Source of the DNA: Kappaphycus alvarezii
Lineage: Eukaryota; Rhodophyta; Florideophyceae; Gigartinales; Solieriaceae
Length of the DNA: 64,000 nucleotides
Direction: 5' to 3'
NCBI GenBank assembly: GCA_002205965.3
Contig: NADL03000543.1
Location: forward strand, 186,001 to 250,000
Below the pieces are notes generated by a model. The model saw only the letters and a program-made list of their open reading frames with translations, did not search any database and was not told where the DNA came from. Positions 33,989 to 44,340 of the stretch are shown in pieces. The position numbers and the translations under genes were made by a program. How positions within the stretch are numbered: the first letter of the stretch is position 1; each line of letters starts with the position of its first letter.

Positions 33989-34893
33989 TTGAATCCTGTT
34001 AAATACTTGTTTAAGACGCTTCCATTTGCAGTTACTACGTCTGGTGAGCCTACACTCAAGGAAGCGCTGACATCCCCAGAGGGACCCCTTTGGTGTGAGG
34101 CTATCAAAGAGGAGTTTGCTACTTTAAAGGAAGCTTCTACTTACGTTGATGACTCCGCAGTCCCAGCAAATGCAGAGTTTATTCCGTCTAGGATTATCTT
34201 GAAATTGAAACGAGATCAACATGGAAAGCCTGTACGTTTTAAAGGGCGCTTAGTTGCTCGCGGAAACTTTCAGAGCAGAATCCACCTACCTACTGCTGAG
34301 ATGTATGCGCCGGCGGCATGCATAGAAATGATTAGACTACTGCTCACTTTGTCAGTTGCATTTGGATGGAACCAGAAACATCTGGACATCACTGGCGCAT
34401 TTTCACATGCTAAATTACCACCTTCCATGCGTCTTTGGATTAAGCTTCCAAACATACCCAGCCTCTCAGAAGCTGATGGCAGAATAGTAGATTACTGAAG
34501 TCACTCTACGGGTTGCTCCAAGCTCCGAAGCTTTGGTTTGAATTTCTCAGCGAGTACTTAAATTACTTAGGCTTCAAACCTTTCAAATCAACTGAATGTG
34601 TCTTCGCTAGTCAATCGAAGGGGGGTATTGTGTACATACTTGACAATGTGGACGACATTTTACTATTCGGGAAGAAGAAGCTTTTTGAGGAAGTCCAATG
34701 TCATTTAGAGGAACGATTTCAAACTAAAGATCTTGGACAACCATGATTCTTTCTAGATGTCAAGCTAGACCGAAGTGCATGCGAAATTTCCCTTTCCCAA
34801 TCTGCATTTCCTAGAGAAATTATCTCTCGGAGCAACATGGAGCAGGCGAACCTTAAAGGCTGTCCACTCCCGCTGGGTCATATGCTATGTGAT
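33989..34893 (+). pseudogene. pol: Copia reverse transcriptase
   Basis: Blocks in order: WCEAIKEEFATLKEASTY, KPVRFKGRLVARGNFQ, TAEMYAPAACIEMIRLLL, KHLDITGAFSHAKLP (first Asp; usual DVxxAFLxG). After a frame change near 34494 comes SLYGLLQAPKLWFEFL and the catalytic box NVDDILLFGK (about 34648-34680), with Tyr of YVDD replaced by Asn. A stop at 34744 follows. The reading ends GHMLCD at the gypsy D insertion and resumes at 40797. Confidence 0.8.
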
Positions 34894-34898
34894 ATACT

Positions 34899-35490
34899 TG
34901 TGGTCGAGTGTGCACAACTTAGCTGCAAAGTTACGGACTCAAGCTGCATCATCCTGAACATCCTGAATATCCAGGACAACTAACCTGAATTTTCAGGTTA
35001 GCAATTTCTACATAATTTTTTGATCTGACAATTCAAGGCTCTCAAGGGCCGCCAGGGAACGCCCTCACGTGGCATCATGAAACCATAGTATGCGCCCATG
35101 CGCATATGCACGATACTGTTTCTACAGATCAGTATAGATTAGCCTTAGCTTTTCTTATCCATCCGATACCCAAGTATCTATGATGGGACTTTCTTACTGG
35201 TCGAACGGGAGATTTGCGAATCACACCTCGGACCAGCCCGAGCTCCGGGAGCGAAAGCTCCGGGGTCAGATCGTCGGGGAATAAAAAACTTCCAACTGCC
35301 GATTGCAGTTGGGGGACCGCTACAGCGCCATCGCTCGAGCGTGCTACCCGTTCTTGGTTTTTGCCTTCGCCTTCCATCTCACGATATTCTATCCTGAATT
35401 TACCTTCCTCTACCTTATCCTGAATCCCTTTACTGCGATTACGTAATCTACTCCTCTTTCCATCGATACCTCTCCCGAGACACGCCAACA
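34899..35490 (+). repeat. 5' LTR of gypsy D
   Basis: Begins TGTGGTCGAGTGTG and ends ACACGCCAACA: TG...CA, 592 bp. It differs from the 3' LTR by one substitution (34918 C, 40216 T) and three single-base differences in homopolymers. The preceding bases ATACT (34894-34898) pair with ATACC after the 3' LTR. Confidence 0.9.
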
Positions 35491-35551
35491 AAGCGCTTTG
35501 ACCCAAAGGGTAGTTGTCTTGAGAGAGAGACTCGAGTGAAAATTTTTCAGG

Positions 35552-36362
35552 ATGTCGAACTACGGTGTTATCTCGACAATCAATCCTCCCACACTCAAGA
35601 GTGTTACCCAACCTGGCCTTATTGAGTTCGAAGTTGAATATCGATGTTACGAAGAGAAGGTTAAGGAGGTTAACGCGCTCGCGATGCCGCAAGACAGGTC
35701 AAGCCAGCGAGCATTCGCAACTGCCTCGAACCAGCTCTATTGCAGAGCCTGTGCATTATTGGCCAGATCCCCGAGGCCACGACCGTCGAAGATGCTACGG
35801 ATGAGAATGTCAAGAAATGGTTCGAGGACAGGCTTGCCGAGGCACCGCAGGATATGCCGAGCGTGTGCGTTCAGCCGTCGATTCCGTCAAGTTCGAGCGT
35901 TGCAAGGACCCGGCTGGTGCAGCACTTGATTTCGTCCTGAACGTTGTATCCGCGCTCGACAAGAACAATGCTTCCGAAGTTGTTCAGGACAAGGAGATTT
36001 GCAAGTCGCTGATACCTAAGTTGATCTCTAAGCTGGAACCACCGGAACTTCGCGAGCGTATTCGAGAGGCCCGCGAGTGTTGGACAGGGGACCAGAAGTC
36101 CGACCTCGCCTATTTCCAGGCACGTGTAAGTGCAGTCGCCGTTGATATAGCTCAAGGTGAGCTCGCTCGGAGCCGCCTTAAGCGTAAGTCCTTTCTTTCG
36201 GAAAGGTGTTCCACCCTCCAACAAGGATGACTCCAAGGACAAGCTTTTGTTCAAGAAGCACAAGCAGGACAAGTCCCGCAAGTCCGACAAAGTGGACCAG
36301 TCCGACAAGGGCAAGTGGACTCAGCCTTGTTTGAACAAGAATGAAAGGAATTCCATCCTCTA
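35552..36362 (+). pseudogene. gag: Gag of gypsy D
   Basis: ATG at 35552 starts MSNYGVISTINPPTLKSV. The frame changes near 35700-35740 into VEDATDENVKKWFEDRLAE and again near 35815. The capsid region DFVLNVVSALDKNNASEVV and AARECWTGDQKSDLAYFQAR-like block follow to about 36170. A possible zinc knuckle near 36328-36375 (CLNKN...HPLKDCEN) is in the frame that carries on into the protease. Functionally the particle protein; family assignment rests on position and on the downstream polymerase. Confidence 0.65.
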
Positions 36363-36429
36363 AAGGATTGCGAGAACACGACGCCCAAGCGTAAGAAGGA
36401 ACTCCTAGCTGAATACAGGAGGGCCAAGA

Positions 36430-36930
36430 AGGACGATGGAAATTCTTTCAAAGCCGTCGTTGCTGACGCCGATGCGGGACCTCAAGGTTCTGCAGCCGCA
36501 CAAGCTGATGCTAGTCGCGGCAGGTATCATGCCAAGTTGGAGGACAAGTTCGAAGTTATCGCGTTGGGTGACTATGGATCTGACGAGAGCGCGATCCCGA
36601 ACGACTTGTGCGAGAAAATTATTCAGCAAGATCCAACTGTTCAGGTTGAAGAATTTCAGGAACCTCACCATTTGCGGGCCGCGGTCAAGCGCACGGAATA
36701 AAACCCAATTGCTTCACCGCTTCCAAAGTGGTCCGACTTTCGATCACGTTCAATCTTCCTGGATCTAATCTGCCGATTCGAGTTCGAGGAGTCATGTTCC
36801 TCGTCGTTGATCAGGAAATGGATGAAGTGCTCATCGGTCGCCCGTTTCTACAAGCAATTGGTTTCGACCTGGACTCCCACCTCAGGTCAGTGGGAAACAT
36901 TGTCACGACAAGCATGTCGATGAGATCAAC
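36430..36930 (+). pseudogene. Protease of gypsy D
   Basis: ALGDYGSDESAIPNDLCEKI near 36560 is the active-site loop (DxGSDxSxIP), with Asp-Tyr-Gly-Ser. The C-terminal strand block MFLVVDQEMDEVLIGRPFLQ and AIGFDLDSHL near 36795-36880 is in another frame. Both blocks are well conserved for this lineage, so the frame break between them (about 36690-36760) may be recent or artefactual. Confidence 0.7.
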
Positions 36931-37084
36931 ACCAAAGATCTCAAGTCCACTTCGTTTCAATACAAGGGGCTGCAATATGGTGCGGCAGAGGATGACCCTA
37001 TCGAGCTGCCAAGACCGCCGGCGCTACCATCGGTGAAGATCCTGAACATGAAATTCAGGATGCATTTGGAAAGATCTTGTCGGG

Positions 37085-37883
37085 TGCAGAGAAAATGGCA
37101 TGTCAAAAGAAGGTGTAGACCGTCTACGAACGATGTTGGAGGAGTACCGTCATGTGTTTCGTATCCGATTTGGATCGGATCACCTGCGCGTGTACCACCG
37201 CTTGTCATCACTTCTGCCAAGCACGTCCGTCCTTTCAGATCCCCTCAACGCAGGTACAGACAGCGTTCATCTCCAGTACCATTCGCAAGTTGGAATCCAT
37301 CGGTGCTATCTATAAGAACCCATGTGCTCGTTGGGCAAGTCCCGCACTCGCTGTTACCTAAACCTGGAACCGAGAAGCAGCGCTTCACGGTGGACCTTCA
37401 CGGTCCGAATTATCAAACCGAACCGATTCAATCGGCCATGCAGCACTTGGAGCCTACACTACAGTCGGTGGAAGGTAGCACATGTTTCGCCAAGATCGAT
37501 ATGGTCATGCCTACTGGCAATTACCACTGGCAAAGGAGTCACAATAGATGCTTTCGATTCAAACACCGCTTGGTGTCTACTCCTCCAACCGTGTGCTCCA
37601 AGGCGGAACTGACGCTGGTAACTATTATCAAGCCGTCACCTCAGAAGAACTTTCCGAACGAGTGCGAAAGATCCTCCAATGGATCGATGATTTCGTCCTG
37701 TACGCGACGGATGTGGCTGAGCTACTGGATAACTTGTTCGAATTCCTCAAGGTATGCGACGAGTATAACTTCAACATCCATGCTCTCAAGACCCATCTCT
37801 TTTTCGACAAGCCAAGTACTGTGGCCGCATTCTATCTCGCGACGGGATTCAATTTGACCCACGTCATTTTGATTCTCTTCTGA
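37085..37883 (+). pseudogene. pol: Reverse transcriptase of gypsy D
   Basis: Blocks occur across three frames: LRTMLEEYRHVFRIRFG, STIRKLESIGAIYKNP, KPGTEKQRFTVDLHGPNYQT, CFAKIDM (first Asp) and the catalytic box LQWIDDFVLYATDV (about 37676-37715), where YxDD is WIDD. FEFLKVCDEYNFNIHALKTH is the post-palm block. The order is complete but the frame changes at least four times. Confidence 0.8.
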
Positions 37884-37885
37884 AC

Positions 37886-38600
37886 ATGAAGACCTCCACC
37901 TATGGCCACGAGTTGCAGCAATTGCTCTGTGCTACAAACTGGATGCGTACATCTATCCCTTCATATGCTCAAGTCATAGCGCCGCTACACTCCCTCATGG
38001 AAGACACGTACAAGCGCGCGGGGAAAAGTACCAAGAAAGCCGTATCCAAGCTTCGCATAAGCGACTCGTGGGGTAGAGAGCACGATGACGCGTTCACGCG
38101 CATCAAGCAACAACTAGCCGCTTCTACGAAACTCGCACACCCCAAGAAGGATCACACCATGTGTATGTTCACAGATGCCCGACACCCACTGGCTAGCCAT
38201 CCTGACCCAGATTCCGAACTCACAGAAGCGCAAGCCGGTCGAAGACCAGGATCATGAACCTTTGTGTTTCCTGTCTGGCGCGTTTACGGGTGCGTCGACG
38301 AACTGGAGTTTTCCCGAGAAGGAAGGATTTGCGATAGTGGAATCAATGCCCAGGTTGGACTACCTCATCACTGGTAGAACCGTGTCCATCTTCACGGATC
38401 ATGCCAACCTGGTCTATCTGTTTGACCCCTATGGGAAGAACCCGGGTGTATCCCGACATACCGCAAGCAAGCTCATGCGCTGGGCTATCAAGCGCAGTGC
38501 ATTTCGGTATATCATCGAGCACATGCCCGGTGAACGTAACGTTTGGGCTGACATCCTCACGCGATGGGCAGTAGAACCAAGGCGCAAAGTATCACCTGAA
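37886..38600 (+). pseudogene. RT connection and RNase H of gypsy D
   Basis: The frame contains LQQLLCATNWMRTSIPSYAQ (connection) and MCMFTDARHPLAS (first Asp, FTDA). After a frame change near 38230 it continues SGAFTGASTNWSFPEKEGFA (Glu) and VSIFTDHANLVYLFDP (second Asp), then IEHMPGERNVWADILTRW near 38510-38570, the usual junction to integrase. Confidence 0.8.
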
Positions 38601-39830
38601 GGCAAGATGAGCTTCAAGGCTCTCATGCTGGCGCCTATCTCACCTGGTCTGGATAGCAGGCTCGACTGGCCTGACTTGAAGGACGTCCTGAACGCACAAT
38701 CTAGGACGAAAAATAAGCCAGGAAAAAGATTTCAGCACAAGGACGGCATCCTCAAGGATAACCGCGAGACCGTTTGGGTTCCGGAAGACGATACGCTGCT
38801 CAAGCTTCGTATCATGATCGCCGCTCATACTGGTATCGGTGGACACCGAGCGTGGAAGACCACTCTTACCACGATTCAAGGCCACTTTCATTGGGAAGGC
38901 ATGAACTAGGACGTTCAGGACTTCGTACAGTCATGCATTCATTGTCTTCGCACCTCAACTGGTGAAGCCATCCCAAGGCCTCTCGGTGAAGCGATGCACG
39001 GATCAAGACCGAACGAGCTCATCCACTTCGACTTTTGCTATATCATGCCGGGCGAAGATGGATTCTGCTACGTGCTCATCCTCAACGATGATTTCAGCGG
39101 ATACGTGTGGCTCATTGCCACCGAGACCACAGATGCAGTTACAACTGCTGACGCGCTCATGCGCTGGTTCTCCGCATTTGGTTTCGTCCCAAACTGGGTT
39201 TCCGATCAAGCATCTCATTTCAAGATGAGTTGATGAAGGCACTTCGTGAGGCCTCCAAGGGCAACCACCACTTCACACCTGCGTACAGTCCGTGGGCCAA
39301 CGGGACCGTCGAACGAGTATGCCGCGAGTTGATCAGGTCTTTGCGCGCTCTCTATCCGAGTTTCAACTGCCCTTGCGTTGCTGGCCGTCCGTCCTACCAA
39401 TTGTTCAATCCATCTTAACAACTCTCCATTATCCAGGATGGAAGGACGATGCGCTCTAACCGTGTTTACCGGCCTGCCGCAAGACTCCCCGCTTCTGATA
39501 TCAAGCAGAAGTTGGGGAAACACGATAAGGTATCAAGTATCTCGGAGGTGCGCGCCCGTCAGGTGTTGAAGGTGAACGAGTTGACCAAGGCCCTCGAGGA
39601 AGTACATAAGTCGGTGGCCGTCAGTGCTTCATCAGCACGCAAGCGTTCTATTGCTTCACACAATCGCAAGACGAACGTACGGCTGGTGAATTTCACGGAA
39701 AGTGACTACGTACTGCGCGGTATCTACGAACGGAAAAGGGCCGGAATTCTTCACTCAGGTGGAAGGGTCCCTACCGTGTTGTCACGTGTAAGTCGGAATT
39801 CCTTTTCGACGTTCAGGATTTGATCACCGA
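38601..39830 (+). pseudogene. Integrase of gypsy D
   Basis: The zinc domain reads AAHTGIGGHRAWKTTLTTIQ then, after an in-frame TAG at 38908, VQSCIHCLRTST. The DDE core: FDFCYIMPGEDGFCYVLILN (first Asp near 39030), VPNWVSDQASHF (second Asp near 39205) and SPWANGTVERVCRELIRS (Glu near 39313). All three catalytic residues are kept. Frame changes occur at about 39230 and 39420. A C-terminal region follows to the chromodomain frame. Confidence 0.8.
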
Positions 39831-40146
39831 GAAGACGCTGGAAGTTCATGGACGCAGGCTCAAGTTCTTTCGCAATTCGGACTTTGATGTTACAGAAGAA
39901 GTGCGCAATCACCTAGCGAACCAGGAGAATGAGTTACTTGTTGTTGATGAATTTCAGGACATCCGCCGCCGAAATGGAATCATAGAGCTCGATGTCAAGT
40001 GGAAAGGTTTTAACGATGACAAGAATGCCTGGGTAACATATGAATCACTTAAGGAAGACGTTTCGGATCTACTGCAAGAATATGTCCAGGATACCGCTAA
40101 GAATGGCACCGCTCGTCAACGCCAACTTGTACAACCTCTACTCTAG
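39820..40146 (+). CDS. Chromodomain at the C-terminus of gypsy D polyprotein
   Basis: Frame carries a chromodomain: LLVVDEFQDIRRRNG, IIELDVKWKGFNDDKNAWVT and YESLKEDVSDLLQEYVQD. The aromatic cage positions are largely kept (the W in VKWKGF and the W in NAWVT), with Phe in the first beta-strand position. In chromoviruses this domain steers integration toward modified histones. It is the last domain before the 3' LTR (40197) and is the best preserved part of the element. Confidence 0.75.
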   Translation: MITEKTLEVHGRRLKFFRNSDFDVTEEVRNHLANQENELLVVDEFQDIRRRNGIIELDVKWKGFNDDKNAWVTYESLKEDVSDLLQEYVQDTAKNGTARQRQLVQPLL

Positions 40147-40196
40147 TCAATGGTCTCGATGCACCAAAGCCTTTGTCCCCCGACACCATGCGGCAC

Positions 40197-40791
40197 TGTG
40201 GTCGAGTGTGCACAATTTAGCTGCAAAGTTACGGACTCAAGCTGCATCATCCTGAACATCCTGAATATCCAGGACAACTAACCTGAATTTTCAGGTTAGC
40301 AATTTCTACATAATTTTTTGATCTGACAATTCAAGGCTCTCAAGGGCCGCCAGGGAACGCCCTCACGTGGCATCATGAAACCATAGTATGCGCCCATGCG
40401 CATATGCACGATACTGTTTCTACAGATCAGTATAGATTAGCCTTAGCTTTTCTTATCCATCCGATACCCAAGTATCTATGATGGGACTTTCTTACTGGTC
40501 GAACGGGAGATTTTGCGAATCACACCTCGGACCAGCCCGAGCTCCGGGAGCGAAAGCTCCCGGGGTCAGATCGTCGGGGAATAAAAAACTTCCAACTGCC
40601 GATTGCAGTTGGGGGACCGCTACAGCGCCATCGCTCGAGCGTGCTACCCGTTCTTGGTTTTTGCCTTCGCCTTCCATCTCAACGATATTCTATCCTGAAT
40701 TTACCTTCCTCTACCTTATCCTGAATCCCTTTACTGCGATTACGTAATCTACTCCTCTTTCCATCGATACCTCTCCCGAGACACGCCAACA
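40197..40791 (+). repeat. 3' LTR of gypsy D
   Basis: 595 bp, TG...CA, nearly identical to 34899-35490. The three extra bases lie in TTTT, CCC and AA runs (about 40511, 40560 and 40681), as expected for homopolymer length errors or slippage. No clear polypurine tract was seen just upstream. Confidence 0.9.
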
Positions 40792-40796
40792 ATACC

Positions 40797-41545
40797 AGAC
40801 CCTTTAACTACTGAAAACATTGAGACCATGCGGTCTGTGCCATACGACAAGCTGGTTGGTTCTTCAATATACCTTTGAAAAAGGACAAGACCAGACTTGA
40901 GCACATCTGTCTCTATGTTGGGAAAGTTTATCGCTGAGCCAGCACCGCAGCACTAGACTGCACTTAAACATGTTTTGAAGTATGTAACTGGAACTCAGGA
41001 GTTGGGCATCCTGCTGAAGAAGACGAACGCATCTGATCCAAAGATTAAGCTGGAAGTATGGTGTGACGCAGATTGGGGTCAGGACTAGGCCGAACGGCGA
41101 TCGCGATATGATCTCATAATTATGGTGAACGACAGTCCTATTATCTGGCGCTCAAAGCTTCAGATATCTCTAGCATTGTCTTCTGCTGAAACTGAGATTG
41201 TTCCTCTGTCAAATTGCATCAAGGAGGTGACTTGCTTAAGAAATGTTCTAGGGAACTCGGTTACTAACAAGATCACCCTACCATTTTGTATCAAGAAAAT
41301 CTGGGATCCATAATTTGGGTAGATGGCGCCTATAATGTACGACTCGTTCGTCAAATTGAAATGAGGTAATGGCACGTTCATGACGCTATTGAGAACGTTT
41401 CTGTTGAGATCAAGTATACGCCGTCAGAGCAAAACAAGGTTGACTCATTTACCAAGGTCCTTACGGGAAGCGACTTCACCCGGGACCGCCTTTGGATTGG
41501 ATGTATAATACCTCCGAACTCCTCTTAGGTCTCTAGGATTTCACT
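40797..41545 (+). pseudogene. Copia RT connection and RNase H, right half
   Basis: Reads PLTTENIETMRSVPYDKLVG, then RTRPDLSTSVSMLGKFI (the copia TRPDI block), LKHVLKYVTGTQELGILL and EVWCDADWGQD (RNase H Asp). ALSSAETEIVPLSNCIKEV is the copia S-S-T-E-A-E-Y-h-A block. A few TAG/TGA codons interrupt it. It continues the frame lost at 34893, interrupted by gypsy D. Confidence 0.85.
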
Positions 41546-41555
41546 CGAGGGAGGG
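41546..41555 (+). promoter_or_regulatory. Copia polypurine tract
   Basis: CGAGGGAGGG directly precedes the TGTCCGAGG start of the 3' LTR, the expected site for plus-strand priming. Confidence 0.7.
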
Positions 41556-41684
41556 TGTCCGAGGAGACTCAGTATACAAGTCAGCTGTCTGTAATGATGT
41601 GCTTGCATTCAGAGAAACATGAATGCAATAGTACTGTAATCTGTACGTGGCGGAATGACCAACAGTGATATACAGTAGGGTACT

Positions 41685-42203
41685 CGTCGAACATCCGCTC
41701 CTCCACCAGGTTCCCGACTCATCTGGGCATTCGGAGTCCCCCGTGCTACGAATGGATATTTACATACCCGCTGCATACGGGCTTCACAGTACCGATATAG
41801 CCGTCGACGTTACTGTTGCCCACCCCTCCGCACGCCGCCACATTTCGCCAAGTACGGTTACTGCCGGCGCCGCCGCGACACTCGCAGAGCGCGAGAAACA
41901 TCGTCATTACGGCACTTACTGCAACCGAAACGATATCCTCCTCTCCCCCGTCGGTATTGATATCTATGGCGCCTTGGGCGACGACGGTAAGGCTTTTTTC
42001 CGCCGCCTTGCTTCCTTCGCTGCTTCCCGTCGCGGTTCCTCCCCTCAACAGGAGCTCCGCGACTTCGTTACCCGTTTTGCATTTAGTCTCCAAATAATGC
42101 AGGCGCGACAAGTTTCTACCCGCCGCCCGCATCCGTAGTTAATTTATAAATACCCTCCGCACGCCTCTGTGCGACATTGTACGACAAATAAAGATCTACC
42201 ACC
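41685..42203 (+). mobile_element. LINE-2f fragment, 519 bp, with 8-bp target duplication
   Basis: Open from its left edge to the TAG at 42136-42138. It encodes DIYIPAAYGL, STDIAVDVTVAHPSARRHIS, EREKHRHYGTYCNRND, then GIDIYGALGDDGKAFFRRLA and ELRDFVTRFAFSLQIMQA. This is the C-terminal, restriction-like endonuclease side of a second non-LTR family, different from LINE-1f (AVDVTVxHP instead of FFDVTFVNP). The 3' UTR has a CGCAC/GTGCG hairpin and ends ACAAATAAAGATCTACCACC. The intact frame and clean duplication suggest a relatively recent 5'-truncated insertion. Confidence 0.8.
42158..42173 (+). ncRNA. Hairpin in LINE-2f 3' UTR
   Basis: CGCAC, loop GCCTCT, GTGCG; the partner at 22331-22346 keeps both stem arms and the six-base loop length. 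Confidence 0.45.
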
Positions 42204-42357
42204 AGGGTACTACCAATACTGTCAGCCTACCAAGCCACAGAGGACACTTCTAATTTTCTCCCAATTCTGAATACAAAGGGACGTACTGTAGAACTGGCAT
42301 CAAACAGGCTCTACGGGAACGCAAGGAACATTATCATCTCTTTCCTTCAAGACGGAC

Positions 42358-43030
42358 GCTGAAGATGTTCAACTCATGGCTTGTGCTCTACCACAGTGTA
42401 GCGGACAGCTTTGCATAGATCGGCCGCAATTAATCGAACTTGGCCGTCATGACAAGCGATGCGGCATCTGCCTTACTGACAGTGTAACAGATGACCCCCG
42501 TGAATGTCAACCTCTTCAGGGTACGGGGCCTTGGGCACAGTATGTTCGGTGCAAAAAAGGGATTTGGCAGTAGAATTGAAGCCTAATAGAAAACTCCCGG
42601 GTAGGGATGTGTGTCCACAGACCGGGTGCCGACGTGCAGTAAATCCAGTCTTTGGCTCCTGGTAAAGCCATCAAAGCTCTGAATGGGTGATGTTTTTGGT
42701 ACCCAATAGGTAGTGTAAACGACTTTTCTTTCCTGAAAATAATTCCGCGTGCTCTCGAGAACAAAGCAGTGTGCAAAATTGCAGTACTGAGCTCGAGCAC
42801 GCATTTCCGGAACATGAAACAATGCGTGGCTCCGTCGATTTTGAGATGCCTCTACAGCATATTCCTCGATTATAATACACTGTCCCTGCCTTAGTTCTAC
42901 CGAGAATGGAATTTTCTAGTATTCCGCCATTAGACGTTGAGATTGATCTCGCAAGAGTGCAGAACCGCTTTTTGGACTCCAGAAAGTGATTCACAGCCTC
43001 CCCTCCACTTGCTGGTGGAGTGAGGTGCAT
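42358..43030 (-). mobile_element. LINE-1f copy d, 5' half (split by copia)
   Basis: Minus strand reads, from the right, HFLESKKRFCTLARSISTSN, FRALMALPGAKDWIYC, REFSIRLQFYCQIPFL and then VDIHGGHLLHC (zinc knuckle) with VRYTVVEHKP before the copia edge. It is more diverged than copies a-c and contains stops, consistent with it being the oldest layer of the nest. Confidence 0.7.
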
Positions 43031-44340
43031 CTACCCTAGGCTGAAACCTTTCACATACCTACACACTAACATAAAAGTTGACTGGCATCAGCCTGTTTAT
43101 CTGTTTCAGTAAATGAGACCCCAGTTTCCCCTAAAAACATAAATACCAAATCAAATTGTAATCATTTCGGGAAAATGCACCGGGGGATATCCGAACCGCA
43201 CTTTTCAAAAATTAAAGAACCAAATCATCCGCTTTCAGGAAAAATCACTGCGCGACAAATAATGATTTTTCAGTAGGCTAGATCTCAACCGAAAAACGTT
43301 CTCGATCATATCCTTTAGAAAGGGGTCACTTATATGAGACCTGGAGCGGAAAATACAAATGAGCAAAAAAGATAGAAATTGAACTTACTATTGAGTCAAA
43401 AATATTTCTCGGAAATCACCTCACACTTAAGTAACAGGAAATCTAAACGATGAAATAAATGAACACTACAAATTGTACAGAACAGTGCCCAATCACCAAT
43501 AGTCATTTTTTCCGTTCCCATTGATCCCGGTACCCATAGTCCCACGTTCACCGTCAATACATCAAGCGACACACAAGAAACCTGACCCAATCTCTGTTTG
43601 CAGCAAAAGATATTGCAATGAAGGCTCCTATCCATTTAGGGGATATTTATGGTTAATTTAATGCATGGAAGATGTGGTCCGTTATATTCACGCGGCTAAT
43701 GCGTTATGCGGGATAAGTCGTCGCTGATGGGTAACACTACAGTACATGACCTTCCTTACAGGGCCGTAAAGTGAATGGACTTGAAAAATCAAGTCTTTTC
43801 ACTCTTGCCGCAGCGTCGCTGTAAGCTCTACTGATAAATAATTTAAGTTCTGAAATTCGGATATACTGCAGTGGAGTAAGCTTTCAGTACCTGAGATACG
43901 ACTCACTGGGACCGTTCCAAAGTTTTTAGGCAAAAAAGAGCAAACAAAGCTACATTGCTTATCATAGATGAAGATTTCGATTTGGTGCCTTGTGTTAAAT
44001 TTTCCCCAAGGCATACGTTTTTGAGTCGACTGTGGTTTTCTGGAAAATCATTGGATATATCTGATATATCTTCCGAGAGAAAACCAACTTAGCATTCTCC
44101 CTTTATTATTTAACCCGAAGATTCGGTGACGAGTTGGAAATTACATCTAATGCGTCTGCTCGAACATTTCGTTGAAAGTTTTCCCCGACACCGTTTCAGG
44201 GTGTATCTCTCACTCCATTCGGAAACATAGATCGCTTTGTGGTCCAAATTGTCGACCATCTTCGACTGTCATATTCAAAGGATGTAAATATGGCACTACT
44301 CTTTGCACAAGTGGCATTGATTCACAGTATTTATAATATC
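43031..44340. other. Intergenic with LINE and dispersed repeat stubs
   Basis: 43636-43690 resembles the inverted LINE-1f 3' end (AGGGGATATTTATGG, ATGCATGGAAGATGTGGTC). 43700-43762 is inverted relative to 29893-29945. 44012-44100 matches the sense 3' UTR (TTTTTGAGTCGACTGTGG through ATATATCTTCCGAGAG). No gene was recognised. Confidence 0.45.

Larger units (their letters stand above)
34899..40791 (+). mobile_element. Chromodomain Ty3/gypsy retrotransposon D
   Basis: 5.9 kb with paired LTRs, gag, protease, RT, RNase H, integrase and a C-terminal chromodomain. It lies in the copia RT-RNase H connection with a 5-bp duplication (one mismatch). Counting the duplication once restores an uninterrupted copia reading through the site (GHMLCD then IPDPLTTENIETMR). 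The near-identical LTRs mean a recent insertion, yet the internal region has many frame changes, which is odd for a young element. Confidence 0.9.
30723..42352 (+). mobile_element. Ty1/copia retrotransposon, interrupted by two later insertions
   Basis: Order is LTR, gag with zinc knuckle, protease, integrase, RT, RNase H, LTR: integrase before RT marks it as Ty1/copia. It sits inside LINE-1f copy d. The chromodomain gypsy D (34899-40791) lies in the RT-RNase H connection, and a LINE-2f fragment (41685-42203) lies in the 3' LTR. Without these it would span about 5.2 kb. Scattered single stops plus loss of the integrase Glu make it inactive. Confidence 0.85.
41556..42352 (+). repeat. 3' LTR of copia, split by LINE-2f
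   Basis: Left part 41556-41684 and right part 42204-42352 together equal the 5' LTR. The 8-bp word AGGGTACT (41677-41684 and 42204-42211) flanks the intruder. The LTR ends CCTTCAAGA at 42352, followed by CGGAC. Confidence 0.8.
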
